Assembly: GCA_964057225.1 (NCBI GenBank)
Contig: OZ059894.1
Location: forward strand, 5,580,001-5,644,000
Direction: 5' to 3'
From: Auanema rhodensis
Taxonomy: Eukaryota > Nematoda > Chromadorea > Rhabditida > Rhabditidae
Length of the DNA: 64,000 bases
How positions within the stretch are numbered: the stretch's first letter is position 1; each line of letters opens with the position of its first letter. The translations under genes were made by a program, and so were the position numbers. Of the stretch, positions 43,865 to 56,205 are shown piece after piece. Below the pieces are notes generated by a model that saw nothing but the letters and a program-made list of their open reading frames with translations, had not been told where the DNA came from and ran no database searches.

Positions 43865-46075
43865 TTTATTAGAATTTATTTTTATAAATTTAAACCATAA
43901 ATACTATTTGCATATTCTACATGTATTTTTCTATAAAAGTTTTTCCAATTACATGGCAGCGGAACTATTTTATTTTTCTGATATTTTATTGAAACTTTTC
44001 ACGTTTGAAACTGATTACTATTTTTGTTACTACTGCAAAAACCCCAACTTGATTTGTGCTGAAGTCCAAACCGATCAATTTCTATAATATAGCAAAATAG
44101 TCAATTTAAGAAAAGCTTCTAGACCACTAGTCGGCGGAATAATTAGATTCTTTCGTTCAATTCTTCTGTCTCTCACTCGATGTGATGCATCCGAAGTTTT
44201 TATCCAAGTGATGAGAAGGAGTTTTAGCTTCATTTATTCGTGTCACTAACATCCGTAGTTTCAATGAGTAACTTTTCTTGCCGAACAACATATTTTTATC
44301 AGTTTATTTGAAAATAACGCAATCTTGTTTCACAATTTTCATATTTATTTATCATATTTGAGTAGGCATTTCAAGTAGATCAGTTGGAAATTTTTTCCTT
44401 GTCAGCAGATGTGTCTGACTAGGTCAGCTCAAAGTAAGTCGTTCATTGAATTGTGCACAATCAAGCTTGAATCTATTTTCTTCTCCTACCCCTTATCGAA
44501 ATAAGACTTGCATATCAGTTCATGAAGTTTCCAATAGCAGTTTGGATAATGGATCATAAATATTCTCATTTTGAAAAAAGTGTGGAATTGAATAGAAGTA
44601 AAACTAGCTCCAAGTTGGACTTTTGAACAAAATAACAATTTCACTTAATCAAATTGAAAAACGTAAATAAACCATATGTATCGATGTAGTTACATATATA
44701 AATATTACGTAAATACATATAATTTTTCAGCTTGATGATTGTTTTTCATTTTATATTTTTTCCTTTTGCTGAGTGTAATTTCGTTTCTCAGTGTAGTCTG
44801 CGAATATATCGGCACAGTTGTGAGCTAAAAAAGTATTTTAAAAAGTTTATTAACAAAATCAAAAAAAATAGAAAGCTTTTCTCATTTCCTCTTTTTTTAA
44901 AATTATTTTATTATTATTTCTAGATTTCTGTCTTATTATTTCTTCTAACTTCTTTATTTTATATTTGTTCTTATTGTTTATCTAATGAAAAAAATATATT
45001 TTAATATTGAGTCAAATAAATAAGATTTGAATCAGTTGTGATCTTAACTTTAATTTTTTCTCTCTCTCATAATTATGATCTTTATGATCAAATTACACTA
45101 GTTCGTTTGCGAAAATCTTTCATCTGTTGGCTGATAAGCTCTTTTTAGTGATTTTGATACAATAAAAAAGTCGATGGTTCATAGATTAAGATTATAAATT
45201 GAAATTACAGGTTAAATGACTATTATAAAATTAATATTATCTATAACTTTTGTTCATTTTTCACACTTCAAATACTTATTAAACATTATAGCCATGGAAA
45301 AGATCCAGAAAAGTTTTTAACTCTGCTAGATTTCCTTACTATTCCTCTGTTATCTCTTTTTGCTTTTCAATCTACACATTCTAATAAATATCTTCATGTT
45401 AACAAATGTTCTTTTCTTAATTTTCATTTAGCCTAGTATTTGTTTTATGTTTCTTATAGTCAAAAAATTTTCCCTTGGTCTCAAGACTTCACTTTCTTCT
45501 ATTATAACATATGCTGGAACATGAGATTCAAGATTTTCCGACAAGCTTCGTAACTTAACGTTTTTTGTTTCAGTTTAAAATTTTTGCAGCTCATCGTTTT
45601 TAACTCACTTGCTGCGAATATGAAAAAAAAACTTTTGCTCTTCTTGAATTTTATTTTTCATTAACCCTGCAACTCTTAATTATGAGTTTTAATATTGTTT
45701 TTAAATTATGGATGGCTGAAAATTGTTTCGCTTTTTTAGAATATAATGTAAAAAAAAAGAAATGTGTAATAGTTGTCCTCCGTCATTTATTTATACTTGA
45801 GTGAGAAATTTTTTTTCTTCAGAAGAATAGAATCGTTGCTATTAGTGATGAGGCATTCTAGGAGAATATACTAAATTTAAAAATTTTTTGTTCTGCCAGA
45901 AACAAGATCTCGTTTTTAACGCTTTTCTGTCAAGCTTTGTCAATCAGATGTTTCGTTTTATTCCCGACTTGCTGCAATTATGTCGCTAGATCATTTTTCA
46001 ACTTTCTTACTGTCGTGAAAAGTATATTTTTTAATTTTTTTATTCTATTTTCAAAAAAAGTTGTTAACAGATGAA

Positions 46076-47596
46076 ATGATTGGCCAGAGACTGGAAAAAA
46101 TATTTCGTAAGCTTAGAATAAGCAACGAAAAAAAATTGAAATATTCGAAGAAGAAGAAGGAAAAACGAAGTAAAAAAGAAATCGTATTACCTGATGCTGT
46201 TTGGTAAGTTTTTACAGATGTTTTGTAATTTATATTCATGTTTCCTTTTTATAGGGGTAGAATATTTGATTATTCGTCTCCATTTGATGTAGCACGATGG
46301 CGAACTGTTAACCGTCAATTTCATCGAGTAGCTGAAGAGCGAAACCAACAATTACTCTATTTGGATATTCTTCGTATTGATATAAATGCAATTTTACCTC
46401 CCTCTATAAATAGTGATGGTAGAGTAATGCCTTGTTAGCAATTAGTATTTTTTTGTTCAGGCGATTTTTTCCGACATTCAACTTGTCAAATTCTTGCTCA
46501 CAGCGAGCGTCGTTCACTATTATTAGCTGTTCATTCTCACTGGACCGTAAATGATGCTTTTCGTTTATTACAGATCCTTAGACACTTTGGACAATTTGCA
46601 GCTACAATCACAGTAAAACCACTGTTTTCAGAAAACTTTTAATAATATTTTCGTTACAGCTTGATGTTTCGATTGCTGAACTTTGTGTGGCCGGTCAGTG
46701 TACAAATGATATAAGACATTGGTTTACTTTCCAAACAATAGCATCAAGTATTGATGAACTTCCAAATTTTAAACTGGTAAGTTATTGAATGAAAATGGTA
46801 GGAAGCATAGCAGATAATTTATTAAATAAACAAATTATCTTTATTTTGTTATCTAAAAGTATCTGCCCTTTGTCGGATTCATACTTTACATTCACTGCCA
46901 AATTCAATGTAAAATGATTTCTGATTTTCCACTTCTCACAACATAATATCTTTATCGAGGCTCATTTTTAACTTAAAATTGTTACGATTTTCTAAAAGAT
47001 TGACAAAAAGTTGAACTTCCTTTACTGAAAGCGTGCAATCTTATTTGAACCAAACTTCGAAGAGAGTTCATTTAGACTTAAGAAATTTTGAAAAATAAAA
47101 AAAAATAAATCTATTATTCAAATATTATTGTTGAGATAAATTTCAGAAGACATCTGGCCCCGGCTGGCTACCGAAATCCGCCACTTTTCCAGTCGCTATA
47201 AGTGGAGAAACAAACAAATTACCCAAGTGGAATCCTCGTACCCAGCGAATTCCTCTTGGTCCGATTTTTCCAAATGCAAAAGAAGTAATACTTTATATAT
47301 CCAATCTCATAAGTTTGTAACTATCAGATTGTTAAAGTTAGAACTATGTATTGAACTAAACTATTTATATTTAGATAACATTCCAAACAACTTTGTCTCA
47401 ACTGCGTCGGCTACGACGATTTTCTGTATATGAAACTCCATCATCATCACTATTTTCGAGAGATGTTCTACAACTATTCCGTTTATCTATTACCGGTACA
47501 AAACAATCACCCCCGGTTCCGTTACGATTGATCTCTTTCATGGAATGGTTGGATACTGAACGTCTAGGAGGAAAATATTGTACACAATTCTGTTGA
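46076..47596 (+). CDS. F-box protein
   Basis: Six exons (46076-46203, 46255-46418, 46461-46612, 46660-46776, 47147-47284, 47375-47596) give about 306 residues. After a Lys-rich N-terminus, LPDAVWGRIFDYSSPFDVAR and WRTVNRQFHRVAEERN match the F-box pattern. F-boxes bind Skp1 and bring substrates to SCF ubiquitin ligases. The remaining 200 or so residues (with LLLAVHSHWTVNDAFRLLQI and FTFQTIASSIDELPNFKL) would be the substrate-binding part. I see no LRR, WD40 or kelch pattern, so it resembles the large, fast-evolving nematode F-box class. GTTAACAG precedes the ATG by five bases, a likely spliced-leader site. Confidence 0.75.
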
Positions 47597-48878
47597 TTTT
47601 GTTTTAATATTTTTTTGAAACTTTTACGTTTCTTGTGCTAAATACTTTTTCTGAATGATTTGGAAACAGATTCTGTACTCAATTTAAGAATGTTTAACTC
47701 TTTCTTCTTTTTCTTAAAAAATCAAATGCTACTAGAAGAAGAGTTTTACATTTATTTTAATCGTATCTCAATTCCAAATTTGAATACCTGAATATGTACA
47801 TATACATACATATAGCACGGGTCAAAACGATTATTGTCTCCAGTGGAGTCAAGTATGTTCAATCTCGTAATGTTTTTGGTACTTATAAACCATTATAGGA
47901 ATATAATTTATTGTTTTTATATCCCATTTTTTCTCCTGGAAACAAATAAGCAATAAAGAGTTAAAATTTTAAAAAATATATAAATATTATAAGTTGATAT
48001 TCATATAGAACTTTGAACATTGAAATTTTTATATTGCTTCTATGGCTATTTTTCTTTCTTCTCAGCAATGCAGTACTTTTGATAAAAATATTCTTTGCGA
48101 TTACAATTGGATTTTCTCAGATAAAAGAAATTTCTCTGTAATTTAGTAACACAATTTGAAAATGAAAACTACATACCAAACACGCCTGACTTATTCAAGT
48201 GACCGTATAGAATTTCTTAGTCGTTCAAGAAAGTCCTGAAAAAAATGTAACCAGATGGCTCAATAAATCTTTGTTGACTGTGCATTTTTTTATTCAGTAG
48301 AAGCTTGCCTAGGGGAGGGGTTCCGCTCAGAGAAATACAAAAAACATAGCAAATAAATAGAAATTTATATTACGATATGCCAATTTTGAAAAAATAAAAG
48401 TAAAGAAACAATTGTTTAAAAAAAGCTAAAGCTATAAGTATAAAAAATTCGGCGAGGAAGTTTTCAAAATCAAAAAAAAAAGGTATTATCTGTATGTTGC
48501 TCAGAAACTGTGCAGCAAAAAAAATTTGATTAAAATTTTTGTGCATAGTCAAATAGAAAACTAGCTTTTTTATTTCAAAATGATATTAAAATATGCCATT
48601 TGCCTGTGTACCAGGCGGGACAGGTTCAGAATAGTTCACGTATTCTCACGTCAACATTTGAATCTAGTTTTTATAGGCATCGGTTCCAGATTTATCCGTT
48701 TTCTACTGTTCTCTAGCTTTTCGCGGCTTTCTTAGTTTGTTTGAGCGGAAACTTCAATTCGCACCTATCTGAGCCGAAACAGGCTCCGGCTCGCGCAAAT
48801 ATTGCCTCAGGTGAACGGATATAAATGTCGCCAATGGCCAGGTATTCCACATCAAATTTCGAGTTCCAATTCTCAACA
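47597..48878. other. Intergenic, ending in the promoter of the Ala/Pro protein
   Basis: About 1.3 kb. The last 260 bp (from about 48600) are markedly less AT-rich than the rest and hold the TATA box listed next. No other gene is recognised. Confidence 0.5.
48819..48827 (+). promoter_or_regulatory. TATA box of the Ala/Pro-rich gene
   Basis: GATATAAAT lies about 52-60 bp before the ATG at 48879, in a stretch less AT-rich than its surroundings. Position and context fit a core promoter for a strongly expressed secreted protein. Confidence 0.6.
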
Positions 48879-49615
48879 ATGAAGACTATCAGGTAAATAC
48901 CTAGTTAACATCACAACAGGTTCAACTCTCATTTTTTAGTATCCTTATTGCTTTTGTTGGTGTTTGTTCTGCTCAATATGCTGCTTGGCCAGTTAGCTCG
49001 TATAGCCCATACTATGCAAGATACTACAGTGCTGCACTTTCTCCATCTTTAGCAGCTCCTCAAGTTGTGGCTGCTGCTCCAGCTCTTTCTCAGCCTATTG
49101 CTGCATCCCCTGCATTTGCTGCTGCTGCTGCTAATGGACTTCCAGTTGTCGCCTCTCCACCACTTGCCTACCCATCTCCAGTTGCCGCTTCTCCAGTTGC
49201 TCCAGGCCCATTGGCTTACCCAGCTCCAGTTGCTGCTGCTCCAGCTCCACTTGCCTACCCAGCTCCAGTTGCTGCTGCTCCAGCTCCACTTGCGTACCCA
49301 GCACCAGTCGCTGCTGCTCCTGCTCCAATGGCCTACCCTGCGCCAGTTGCTGCTGCTCCAGCTCCACTAGCCTACCCAGCTCCAGTTGCTGCTGCTCCAG
49401 CTCCATTAGCCTATCCAGCTCCAGTTGCTGCTGCTCCAGCTCCATTAGCATACCCAGCTCCAGTAGCTGCCCCTATTGCACAGACACCTGTAGCTGCTGC
49501 TCCAGTTGCTGCAGCTCCTTTCGCAGCAGCTCCAGCCGTTGTTCCAGCGTATGCTCCATTCCAGACTGCTGCTTACTTCATCGGAGCAAACAAAGATAAA
49601 ACTGTCAAAGCTTAA
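48879..49615 (+). CDS. Secreted Ala/Pro-rich repeat protein (cuticle-type)
   Basis: Two exons, 48879-48892 and 48940-49615, give about 229 residues. A signal peptide (MKTISILIAFVGVCSA) is followed by QYAAWPVSSYSPYYARYY and then a low-complexity body of Ala, Pro, Val, Leu and Tyr. The core is a tandem series of the 13-residue unit YPAPVAAAPAPLA. The end is VPAYAPFQTAAYFIG and a short basic tail, NKDKTVKA. There are no cysteines. The composition resembles the AAPA/YPAPV-type structural proteins of arthropod and nematode cuticles or egg coats, but no conserved domain such as chitin-binding RR is present. Function as an extracellular structural protein is inferred. Antisense frames give Leu/Glu/Gln repeats only as a by-product of the repeat. 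Confidence 0.85.
49210..49470 (+). repeat. 39-bp in-frame tandem repeat (YPAPVAAAPAPLA units)
   Basis: About seven copies of a 39-bp unit inside the second exon. Copies differ mainly at third codon positions (for example CCT/CCA/CCC and GCT/GCC), with an occasional Leu to Met change, so the repeated peptide is kept. Confidence 0.85.
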
Positions 49616-51073
49616 AGAATGTTTTCATCCTAGCCATCTTTTGAAATTTTCTGTATATTTGAAAATGAAGAATAAACTCCTTTCATCTTTATTATTTTTT
49701 TCGAAGTTATTAGATAGATGAACAACACATGTATATTGGAAGAAAATGTTTAGTTCAAATTGGTTTATATTCATAAAACAATGCACACCGGGGATGGAAA
49801 GTTACTGGTTAAACCTTTCAGTATCATGATAAATATGAAACACTATGTTTCTTTTTTCTATTCCATTTTCAAAATGTATACGTTTTTTCGAGAATGGCAG
49901 AGATTTTTTATAAAATATCTAAATAATAGATTAGCAATAATTTGATGAAGTAATTTCGAAATTTTAAAATATATCTGCTTATTCTTAAAAAACTATGAAG
50001 GGATACGTAATCACAACTGATAATATTTGTAAACTTAAATAACGTGTTTTCAAATTATTTGTGAACATACTTTTCTAAAACTAAAATGAGAATTTGAAGA
50101 TTTTTTCATATTTGATTGTTGGAATGTATAATAAATATTTCCACATATGTTTCATGACAACTTTACTTATCACTTTCTTATCTTCATTGCTAATCAATAT
50201 TTCGGATATTACTCACTATATAGCTATGTTGTTTAGTATAATATAAGTATGTGTACTTGCTGAGTATTCATAAAATGATAAGAACTAACTATAACTCACA
50301 TCAAATTTGAAAAATACACATATGTATATATATAATTGTATATTTATATAGTTTTGAATATAATATATAGTTAAATATTTATTTATAAAACATAAAATTA
50401 TTTGGCCTTGTTTAAAATATAAAAAATGTTGAAACTTTCGGATTTTTAAATAACGCAATTGGAATGACTTAAAATTGCAAATACATTAAGCAGAAAGCCG
50501 TGTAAAGAAAGGGATTTTGGAAACAGATGAAGAGAAGACGGAAACAACTTTGACAAGATATAAGGATTGAGAGACAAAATTATGAATAATCAGTTTGAGA
50601 GAATTTAGATTGTAGAATATGGGTGCGAGCCGAAACTGTGATAGTATTTGTTTTCTATCATAGGTTGGCTCGTAAAGTGTCAGAGAAGGCAAGAGATAAC
50701 AGGAAGTATGAAGAGAAACAGAGAATAGTGTTGAACATGTATGCAGAGTCTATTGAGAGCATAGAGTGAATAATGTTGAATACGAACCGTACAGACTGAG
50801 TGGTAGACGTAAGCGGCAACATCACTGAATATACTCTGTTTCTCTCTCTCCTACGTTCTGTATACCTTTCTCCACCTGAATTTTTCTTTTTCTCTACCTG
50901 GTTTACTCTTTCTCTCTGTATGTATCTCTGTCATTCATTTTCTCTTTACAACCAGCCACCTCTAACCCCACCTTCAGTTCAACTTTCTCTGCTCTTTCAA
51001 CCTCGTATGGTATACTGAAGTCAGCTGACAAACTTGACTATTCAGTAAAACCCAGTTTGAATAATTATTAACA
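49616..51073. other. Intergenic; nothing recognised
   Basis: About 1.45 kb, AT-rich, with a CT-rich patch near 50840-50950. The open frames at 50486-50692 (minus) and 50800-51018 (plus) have no splice support or family resemblance. Confidence 0.4.
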
Positions 51074-52223
51074 ATGGAAAAAAAATTAAAATTAGTTGTA
51101 GTAGGAGACAGCTATGTCGGTAAAACCAGGTACGATTTTCCTTTTCTTATTCGTTTTTTCAATGATATGCTGATCTTTTGGTCTGTTTTTTTCTGAACAA
51201 ATCATCTATGCAGTGATCAAACATTTTTTCTACAATGATTTTATTTTTGATTGCAGTTTACTATTCGCTTATACACAGAAACAATTTCTTGACAATTATG
51301 CAACAACAGTATTTGATAATTGGGCTGTAACTATTAGTATTGAAAATATTCTGTATACTGTTAACTTATTTGATACAGCTGGTCAGGTATATTTTATGCA
51401 AAACTTTAATTTCAAAAATCATCTAAAGAATAAAAGAAAAAATAAATTATGATTTAGTGTTCTTGAATGTAGTTGTTTTAAATCTTCTTTATTTTACATC
51501 TTTTGTGAAAGTCACATAGTCGAACCGTAAAAACTTTCTTGTAGAATATTGTGCAAATAATATTCGCAAATATCTTTTTTCTGTTCATTTTAGTTAGAAG
51601 ATCAAAAGATGTTTGAAGTTGTTGAAGGACACAATTATACAAATTTACAACATAGCATGAATCTCGGATTTATAATTTCAATAAAACATTATTTTAAACG
51701 TTCTCTAAAACAATTAGAATCAAAAAAGTTCTTTGTACAGTACATACATTAGATTATAAAATAACTTTTCAGGAAGATTATGATAATTTACGTTATCTCA
51801 GTTATCCAAATACTGATGCTTTTTTACTATGTTTCTCATTGGCAGATCCAACAAGTTTGGAAGCTTGCCGAACAGTATGGATGCCGGAAATAAGGAAGTA
51901 TGCTGGCGAGTCTGTTCCGGTTATACTGGTTGGAACAAAAGAAGATCTCTTGGATAAAACAAATGAAAAGCAAGCAGTTTCAGATGAGCAAGCAACAAAA
52001 GTAGCTTCACAGGTTAGTTAATATAATATTGATAAGATTTCTACTATTCAATAATTATCTTATTTCTTATTAGTTCAATGTTCAGATAGGTTGTACAAAA
52101 TTTTTGGCATGCTCATCGTTAACACATAGAGGTTTAAAACGAGTTTTCGATGAAGCGTTCTTGGTCGCTATAGGATTATCAGTAGCAGATGATACCAAAA
52201 AACCATGTTGTACTATTCAATAA
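51074..52223 (+). CDS. Rho-family small GTPase, divergent
   Basis: Four exons (51074-51129, 51257-51386, 51773-52012, 52086-52223) give about 187 residues. The P-loop is [14 protein letters not shown], where classical Rho/Rac/Cdc42 have GDGAVGKT, so position 12 is Ser and 13 is Tyr. Switch I is [10 protein letters not shown] instead of YVPTVFDN. Switch II keeps [20 protein letters not shown]. The guanine-binding motifs are VGTKEDL (NKxD class) and CSSLT (SAK class). The C-terminus is KKPCCTIQ, with CTIQ a CAAX box for prenylation (Gln points to farnesylation). The WMPEIRK region and spacing are Rho-type. It should cycle at membranes and control actin or polarity. The Gly12 replacement suggests altered GTP hydrolysis. 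It is not a direct orthologue of Rac, Cdc42 or RhoA. Confidence 0.9.
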
Positions 52224-53157
52224 AATCAGTTTATTTCTTTAAAAAAATGTTTTTTTTTTAATATAGAACTTTATATATAAATGACGAATGTAGGTGAAAT
52301 AGAATGTTAAGCTTTAAATAGTGGATCAACTTAGCAGCATTATTTATTCTGAACTACAAAATGTTATTTTTTAAGCTCAACTAGAGAGGGTTCATAGTTA
52401 AAGATGTAGTGTTGTAACAATCGATTCAATTTGACTGAACATCTTATATGAATGATTCGTTATGATTATCAATTCTTATCTCTGACTTTTCAGGCGCATA
52501 ACTTTTCTAAATGATTGTTCAGATAGTTCAAAAACAATAAAGTTCAAAATAATAATAGTTTTAAAACAATATGGTGAGTTTAGAGGTGTTCAGTGTGTTT
52601 ATTTGTGTTTCATTTTTCGTAAAAAAAAGCCAAACATTACTGTATCCGGGTTTCATAATATTTCTAATGAACCAGTGTGATAATTTCAAGAATTAAAGCT
52701 ATAATCCTGGCATCATTTGTAATATTTTAATCAGATATTATTTCATGAATAGTAATGGGAAATTTTTGATAGAAAAAGAAGGGATACGAAAATATAAAAA
52801 AACAATTCAAGTTTGATACCATACTTTAGTAATTTAAAAAAGCTTAATTTTCATGATTTTCATGCGTTATATGTCTTATTATATAAACAGAAAGCCAACT
52901 ACGATGAATTATGCAGGTTTTTTTTTTGTAATATTTGGCGCTTCTATCATTGTTTTTTTTACTGTTGATTGCTCGGCAATGAATTATGACACTGTTCTTG
53001 AAATCAAAATTTATTTGACTAACACATTTTTATAATATATGTAAATTATGAATACATAAATCTGGATTCGATCTAGGTGGTAATGCCATAAATATCGATA
53101 TGAACGCTGATAATGAGAATATTAATGCGAAAAAACAGCGAAAGAACATTTGATATT
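52224..53157. other. Intergenic; nothing recognised
   Basis: About 0.9 kb of AT-rich DNA between the GTPase and the left flank of the palindromic region. Confidence 0.4.
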
Positions 53158-53289
53158 ATGTTTTCACTTGGTTTTTTTCATAATTTATGCAATTGATACA
53201 AATGTTTTTCTATTCCTTTTTAGACATATACCTGTACTAATGGGTTTGAAGTTTAAAATATTTTGAAAGTTAGAAAAATCATTTATACC
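53158..53289 (+). repeat. Left copy of a diverged direct repeat flanking the palindrome
   Basis: The stretch from ATGTTTTCACTTGG to AAATCATTTATACC matches 61964-62057 in the same orientation, with shared blocks ATGTTTTCACT, TTTTTTCAT, GTTTGAAGTTT and AAATCATTTATACC. The left copy is about 38 bp longer, with an extra segment in its middle. Divergence is clear by eye. Confidence 0.7.
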
Positions 53290-53329
53290 ATTTATTTAAA
53301 ATTTTGATTTTCTTTTCATTTCCTCCATT

Positions 53330-53445
53330 CGACTCTTCGTTTCTTCCTCGGCTCTTACGCGGCTTCTCCCACGTTTTTTCGGTTCTTCCTTCGATTTTCG
53401 GTTCTTTCTTGGTTCTTTCTTGGATCTTTCTTGACTATTCTTCTA
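53330..53445. repeat. Short pyrimidine-rich block at the left edge, inverted relative to the next segment
   Basis: CTTCGTTTCTTCCTCGGCTC and GGTTCTTCCTTCG-type words here are in the orientation of the right outer satellite (59931-61860). At about 53445 the strand skew flips to purine-rich GAAGAACC words. This makes a small fold-back junction at the outer left end. Confidence 0.6.
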
Positions 53446-54440
53446 GGTGAAGAACCAAAAAGTCGATGAAGAACAGAGGAGGCGAGCAAAAACCGAATAG
53501 TCGAAAAATCGAAAGGCTGAAGGAAAAAGGACGAATCGAGAAAGAGATCAGGAAGAGCCCAGGACGAACCAACGAATCGAGGAAGAATTCGGGAAGAACC
53601 GAGGACAAACCGAACTACTGAAGAGGAGCCGAGGAAAAACCAAAAATTCGAGGTCCGTCGTACGTAGTTCAGAAGATCCTAGGAAGAATCGAAGATTCAA
53701 AGAAAAACCGAAGTGGTGAGGAAGAACCGACGAATAGAAGAAGAGTTCAGGAAGAGCCACGGGAGAACCGAACTGCTGAAGACGAGCCGAGGAAGAACCG
53801 AGGATTCGAAAACGGGCAGAAGAAACAACGATCAGCCGCTTAAAAACAGAAAAGTGCCGAAAAAACCAAAAAGTCGAGGTATGTCGTACGTTGTTCAGAA
53901 GAGCCTAGGAAGAGTTGAAGATTTGAAGAAAAACTGAAGTGCTGAAGAAGAACCTACGAATAGAAGGAGCTACGGGAGAACCGAACTGCTGAAGACGAGC
54001 CGAGAAAGAACCGAAAAGTCGCGGAAGAGCCAACAAATCGAGGTCCGTGGTCCAGAATATCAACGGTTTAGAAGAGAAGAATCCAAGGGTGAAAGAAAAA
54101 CCGATGAGTCAAGGAAGAGAACAGAAGAGTCCCGGAAAAACCAAAAAGTCGAGGTCCGTCGTACGTAGTTCAGAAGATCCTAGGAAGAATCGAAGATTTG
54201 AAGAAAAACCGAAGTGCTGAAGAAGAACCGACGAATAGAAGGAGAGTTCAGGAGGATCCACGGGAGAACCGAACTGCTGAAGACGTGCCGAGGAAGAACC
54301 GAAAAGTCGCGGAAGAGCCAACAACTCGAGGTCCGTCGTACGTTGTTCAGGAGGAACATGGTTCGACGAGCCTAGGAAGAATCAAAGATTCAAAAAAAAC
54401 CGAAATGCTGAAGACGAGCAGACAGACAAAACGATCAGCC
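53446..54440. repeat. Left outer satellite, purine-rich
   Basis: Roughly 1 kb of GAAGAACCGAAN-type words arranged in longer blocks of about 200-400 bp (for example GAACCGAACTGCTGAAGACG, GGTCCGTCGTACGTAGTTCA, ATATCAACGGTTTAGAAGAG). GC content is far above the window average. Open frames read as Arg/Lys/Glu/Thr-rich peptides (GRTELLKTSRGRTE) on the plus strand and Phe/Ser/Leu-rich on the other, as expected from skewed satellite DNA. Confidence 0.8.
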
Positions 54441-54442
54441 AA

Positions 54443-56034
54443 TTAAAATAGAAGAGAGAGTAGTTCCTTGGTCCAGCAGACTGATGATCCTGGACATTCG
54501 TCGTTGTAAGGAGCCAAAGAAGCAGACAGCGGTACACAATGCCAAACTCTGTAAATTTCAAGAATACAAATACATTTCAATTTCAAATTATTACCAGAAA
54601 TCAGGAGTATGAGAAGAGAGTAGTTCCTCGGTCCAGCAGACTGATGATCCGGGTCATTCGTCGTTGGATGAAGCCAAAGAAACAGACAGCGGCACACAAT
54701 GCCAAACTCTGTAAATTTCAAGAATACAAATACATTTCAATTTCAAATTATTACCAGAAATCAGGAGTATGAGAAGAGAGTAGTTCCTTGGTCCAGCAGA
54801 CTGATGATCCGGGTCATTCGTCGTTGAAAGGAGCCAAAGAAGCAGACAGCGGTACACAATGCCAAACTCTGTAAATTTCAAGAATACAAATACATTTCAA
54901 TTTCAAATTATTACCAGAAATCAGGAGTATGAGAAGAGAGTAGTTCCTCGGTTCAGCAGACTGATGATCCGGGTCATTCGTCGTTGAAAGGAGCCAAAGA
55001 AGCAGACAGCGGTACACAATGCCAAACTCTGTAAATTTCAAGAATACAAATACATTTCAATTTCAAATTATTACCAGAAATCAGGAGTATGAGAAGAGAG
55101 TAGTTCCTCGGTCCAGCAGACTGATGATCCGGGTCATTCGTCGTTGAAAGGAGCCAAAGAAGCAGACAGCGGTACACAATGCCAAACTCTGTAAATTTCA
55201 AGAATACAAATACATTTCAATTTCAAATTATTACCAGAAATCAGTAGTATGAGAAGAGAGTAGTTCCTCGGTCCAGCAGACTGATGATCCGGGTCATTCG
55301 TCGTTGAAAGGAGCCAAAGAAGCAGACAGCGGTACACAATGCCAAACTCTGTAAATTTCAAGAATACAAATACATTTCAATTTCAAATTATTACCAGAAA
55401 TCAGTAGTATGAGAAGAGAGTAGTTCCTCGGTCCAGCAGACTGATGATCCGGGTCATTCGTCGTTGGATGAAGCCAAAGAAACAGACAGCGGCACACAAT
55501 GCCAAACTCTGTAAATTTCAAAACTACAAATACATTTAAATATCAAATTATTACCAGAAATCAGGAGTATGAGAAGAGAGTAGTTCCTCGGTTCAGCAGA
55601 CTGATGATCCGGGTCATTCGTCGTTGAAAGGAGCCAAAGAAGCAGACAGCGGTACACAATGCCAAACTCTGTAAATTTCAAGAATACAAATACATTTCAA
55701 TTTCAAATTATTACCAGAAATCAGTAGTATGAGAAGAGAGTAGTTCCTCGGTCCAGCAGACTGATGATCCGGGTCATTCGTCGTTGAAAGGAGCCAAAGA
55801 AGCAGACAGCGGCACACAATGCCAAACTCTGTAAATTTCAAGAATACAAATACATTTCAATTTCAAATTATTACCAGAAATCAGGAGTATGAGAAGAGAG
55901 TAGTTCCTCGGTCCAGCAGACTGATGATCCGGGTCATTCGTCGTTGGATGAAGCCAAAGAAACAGACAGCGGCACTCAATGCCAAACTCTGTAAATTTCA
56001 AGAATACAAATACATTATAATTTCAAATTATTAC
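54443..56034 (-). repeat. Left array: 10 tandem copies of a 160-bp unit, exon/intron-like
   Basis: Ten copies at 160-bp spacing differ by substitutions. Read on the minus strand, each unit is a 114-bp block of balanced base composition, starting AGTTTGGCATTGTG and ending CTGATTTCTG. It is followed by a 46-bp AT-rich block that begins GTAATAATTTGAAATTG and ends GAAATTTACAG. The second block has the size and ends of a nematode intron. The innermost exon-like block is 55875-55988 and its preceding intron-like block is 55989-56034. In one frame the 114-bp blocks stay open and would splice to each other in phase 1-1, giving a 38-residue repeat with FGIVCRCLFLWLHPTTNDPD and RNYSLLILLIS. Confidence 0.85.
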
Positions 56035-56205
56035 CAAGTAATTAGCATATTCACAAGACGAACATTGTGTGCTTGATTGTTTATTGAATATATAAGATTA
56101 TCTGGATATCAGATTTTTTTTAAATATTACATAGATCATCTCCGTTTTCGAATTATCGGAGTTTCAAAATATGAAATTAAAATTTATAAACTCACGTACT
56201 CTTCA

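Larger units (their letters stand above)
38149..46075. other. Nearly 8 kb, mostly non-coding, with a few candidate short exons
   Basis: AT-rich sequence upstream of the Cys-loop gene and the F-box gene. Most ORFs are AT-driven. Short stretches with better codon content and splice signals are listed separately (39690-39743, 41062-41246, 43031-43516 minus, 43772-43864). Together they suggest one or two small or long-intron genes that I could not assemble. A pure Phe/Tyr run at about 42805-42840 is a TTTTTA-type simple repeat. Nothing resembling an RNA gene was recognised. Confidence 0.4.

Noticed and set aside
44075-44233. Minus-strand 52-residue ORF starting MKLKLLLITWIKTSDA
   Set aside because: The leader is only weakly hydrophobic, the tail is AT-type, and there is no splice or promoter context. 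Probably chance.
49131-49451. Minus-strand Leu/Glu/Gln repeat protein (LMELEQQQLEL units)
   Set aside because: Antisense of the YPAPVAAAPAPLA repeat. The plus strand has the signal peptide, intron and promoter.
53713-54446. Arg/Lys/Glu/Thr-rich protein encoded by the outer satellite
   Set aside because: Frames break between blocks, no start or splice context, and the composition follows directly from the GAAGAACCGA words.
54654-56001. Series of 75-residue ORFs spaced 160 bp apart as separate genes
   Set aside because: Each spans an exon-like block, the intron-like block and a second frame of the next block. They are by-products of the repeat.
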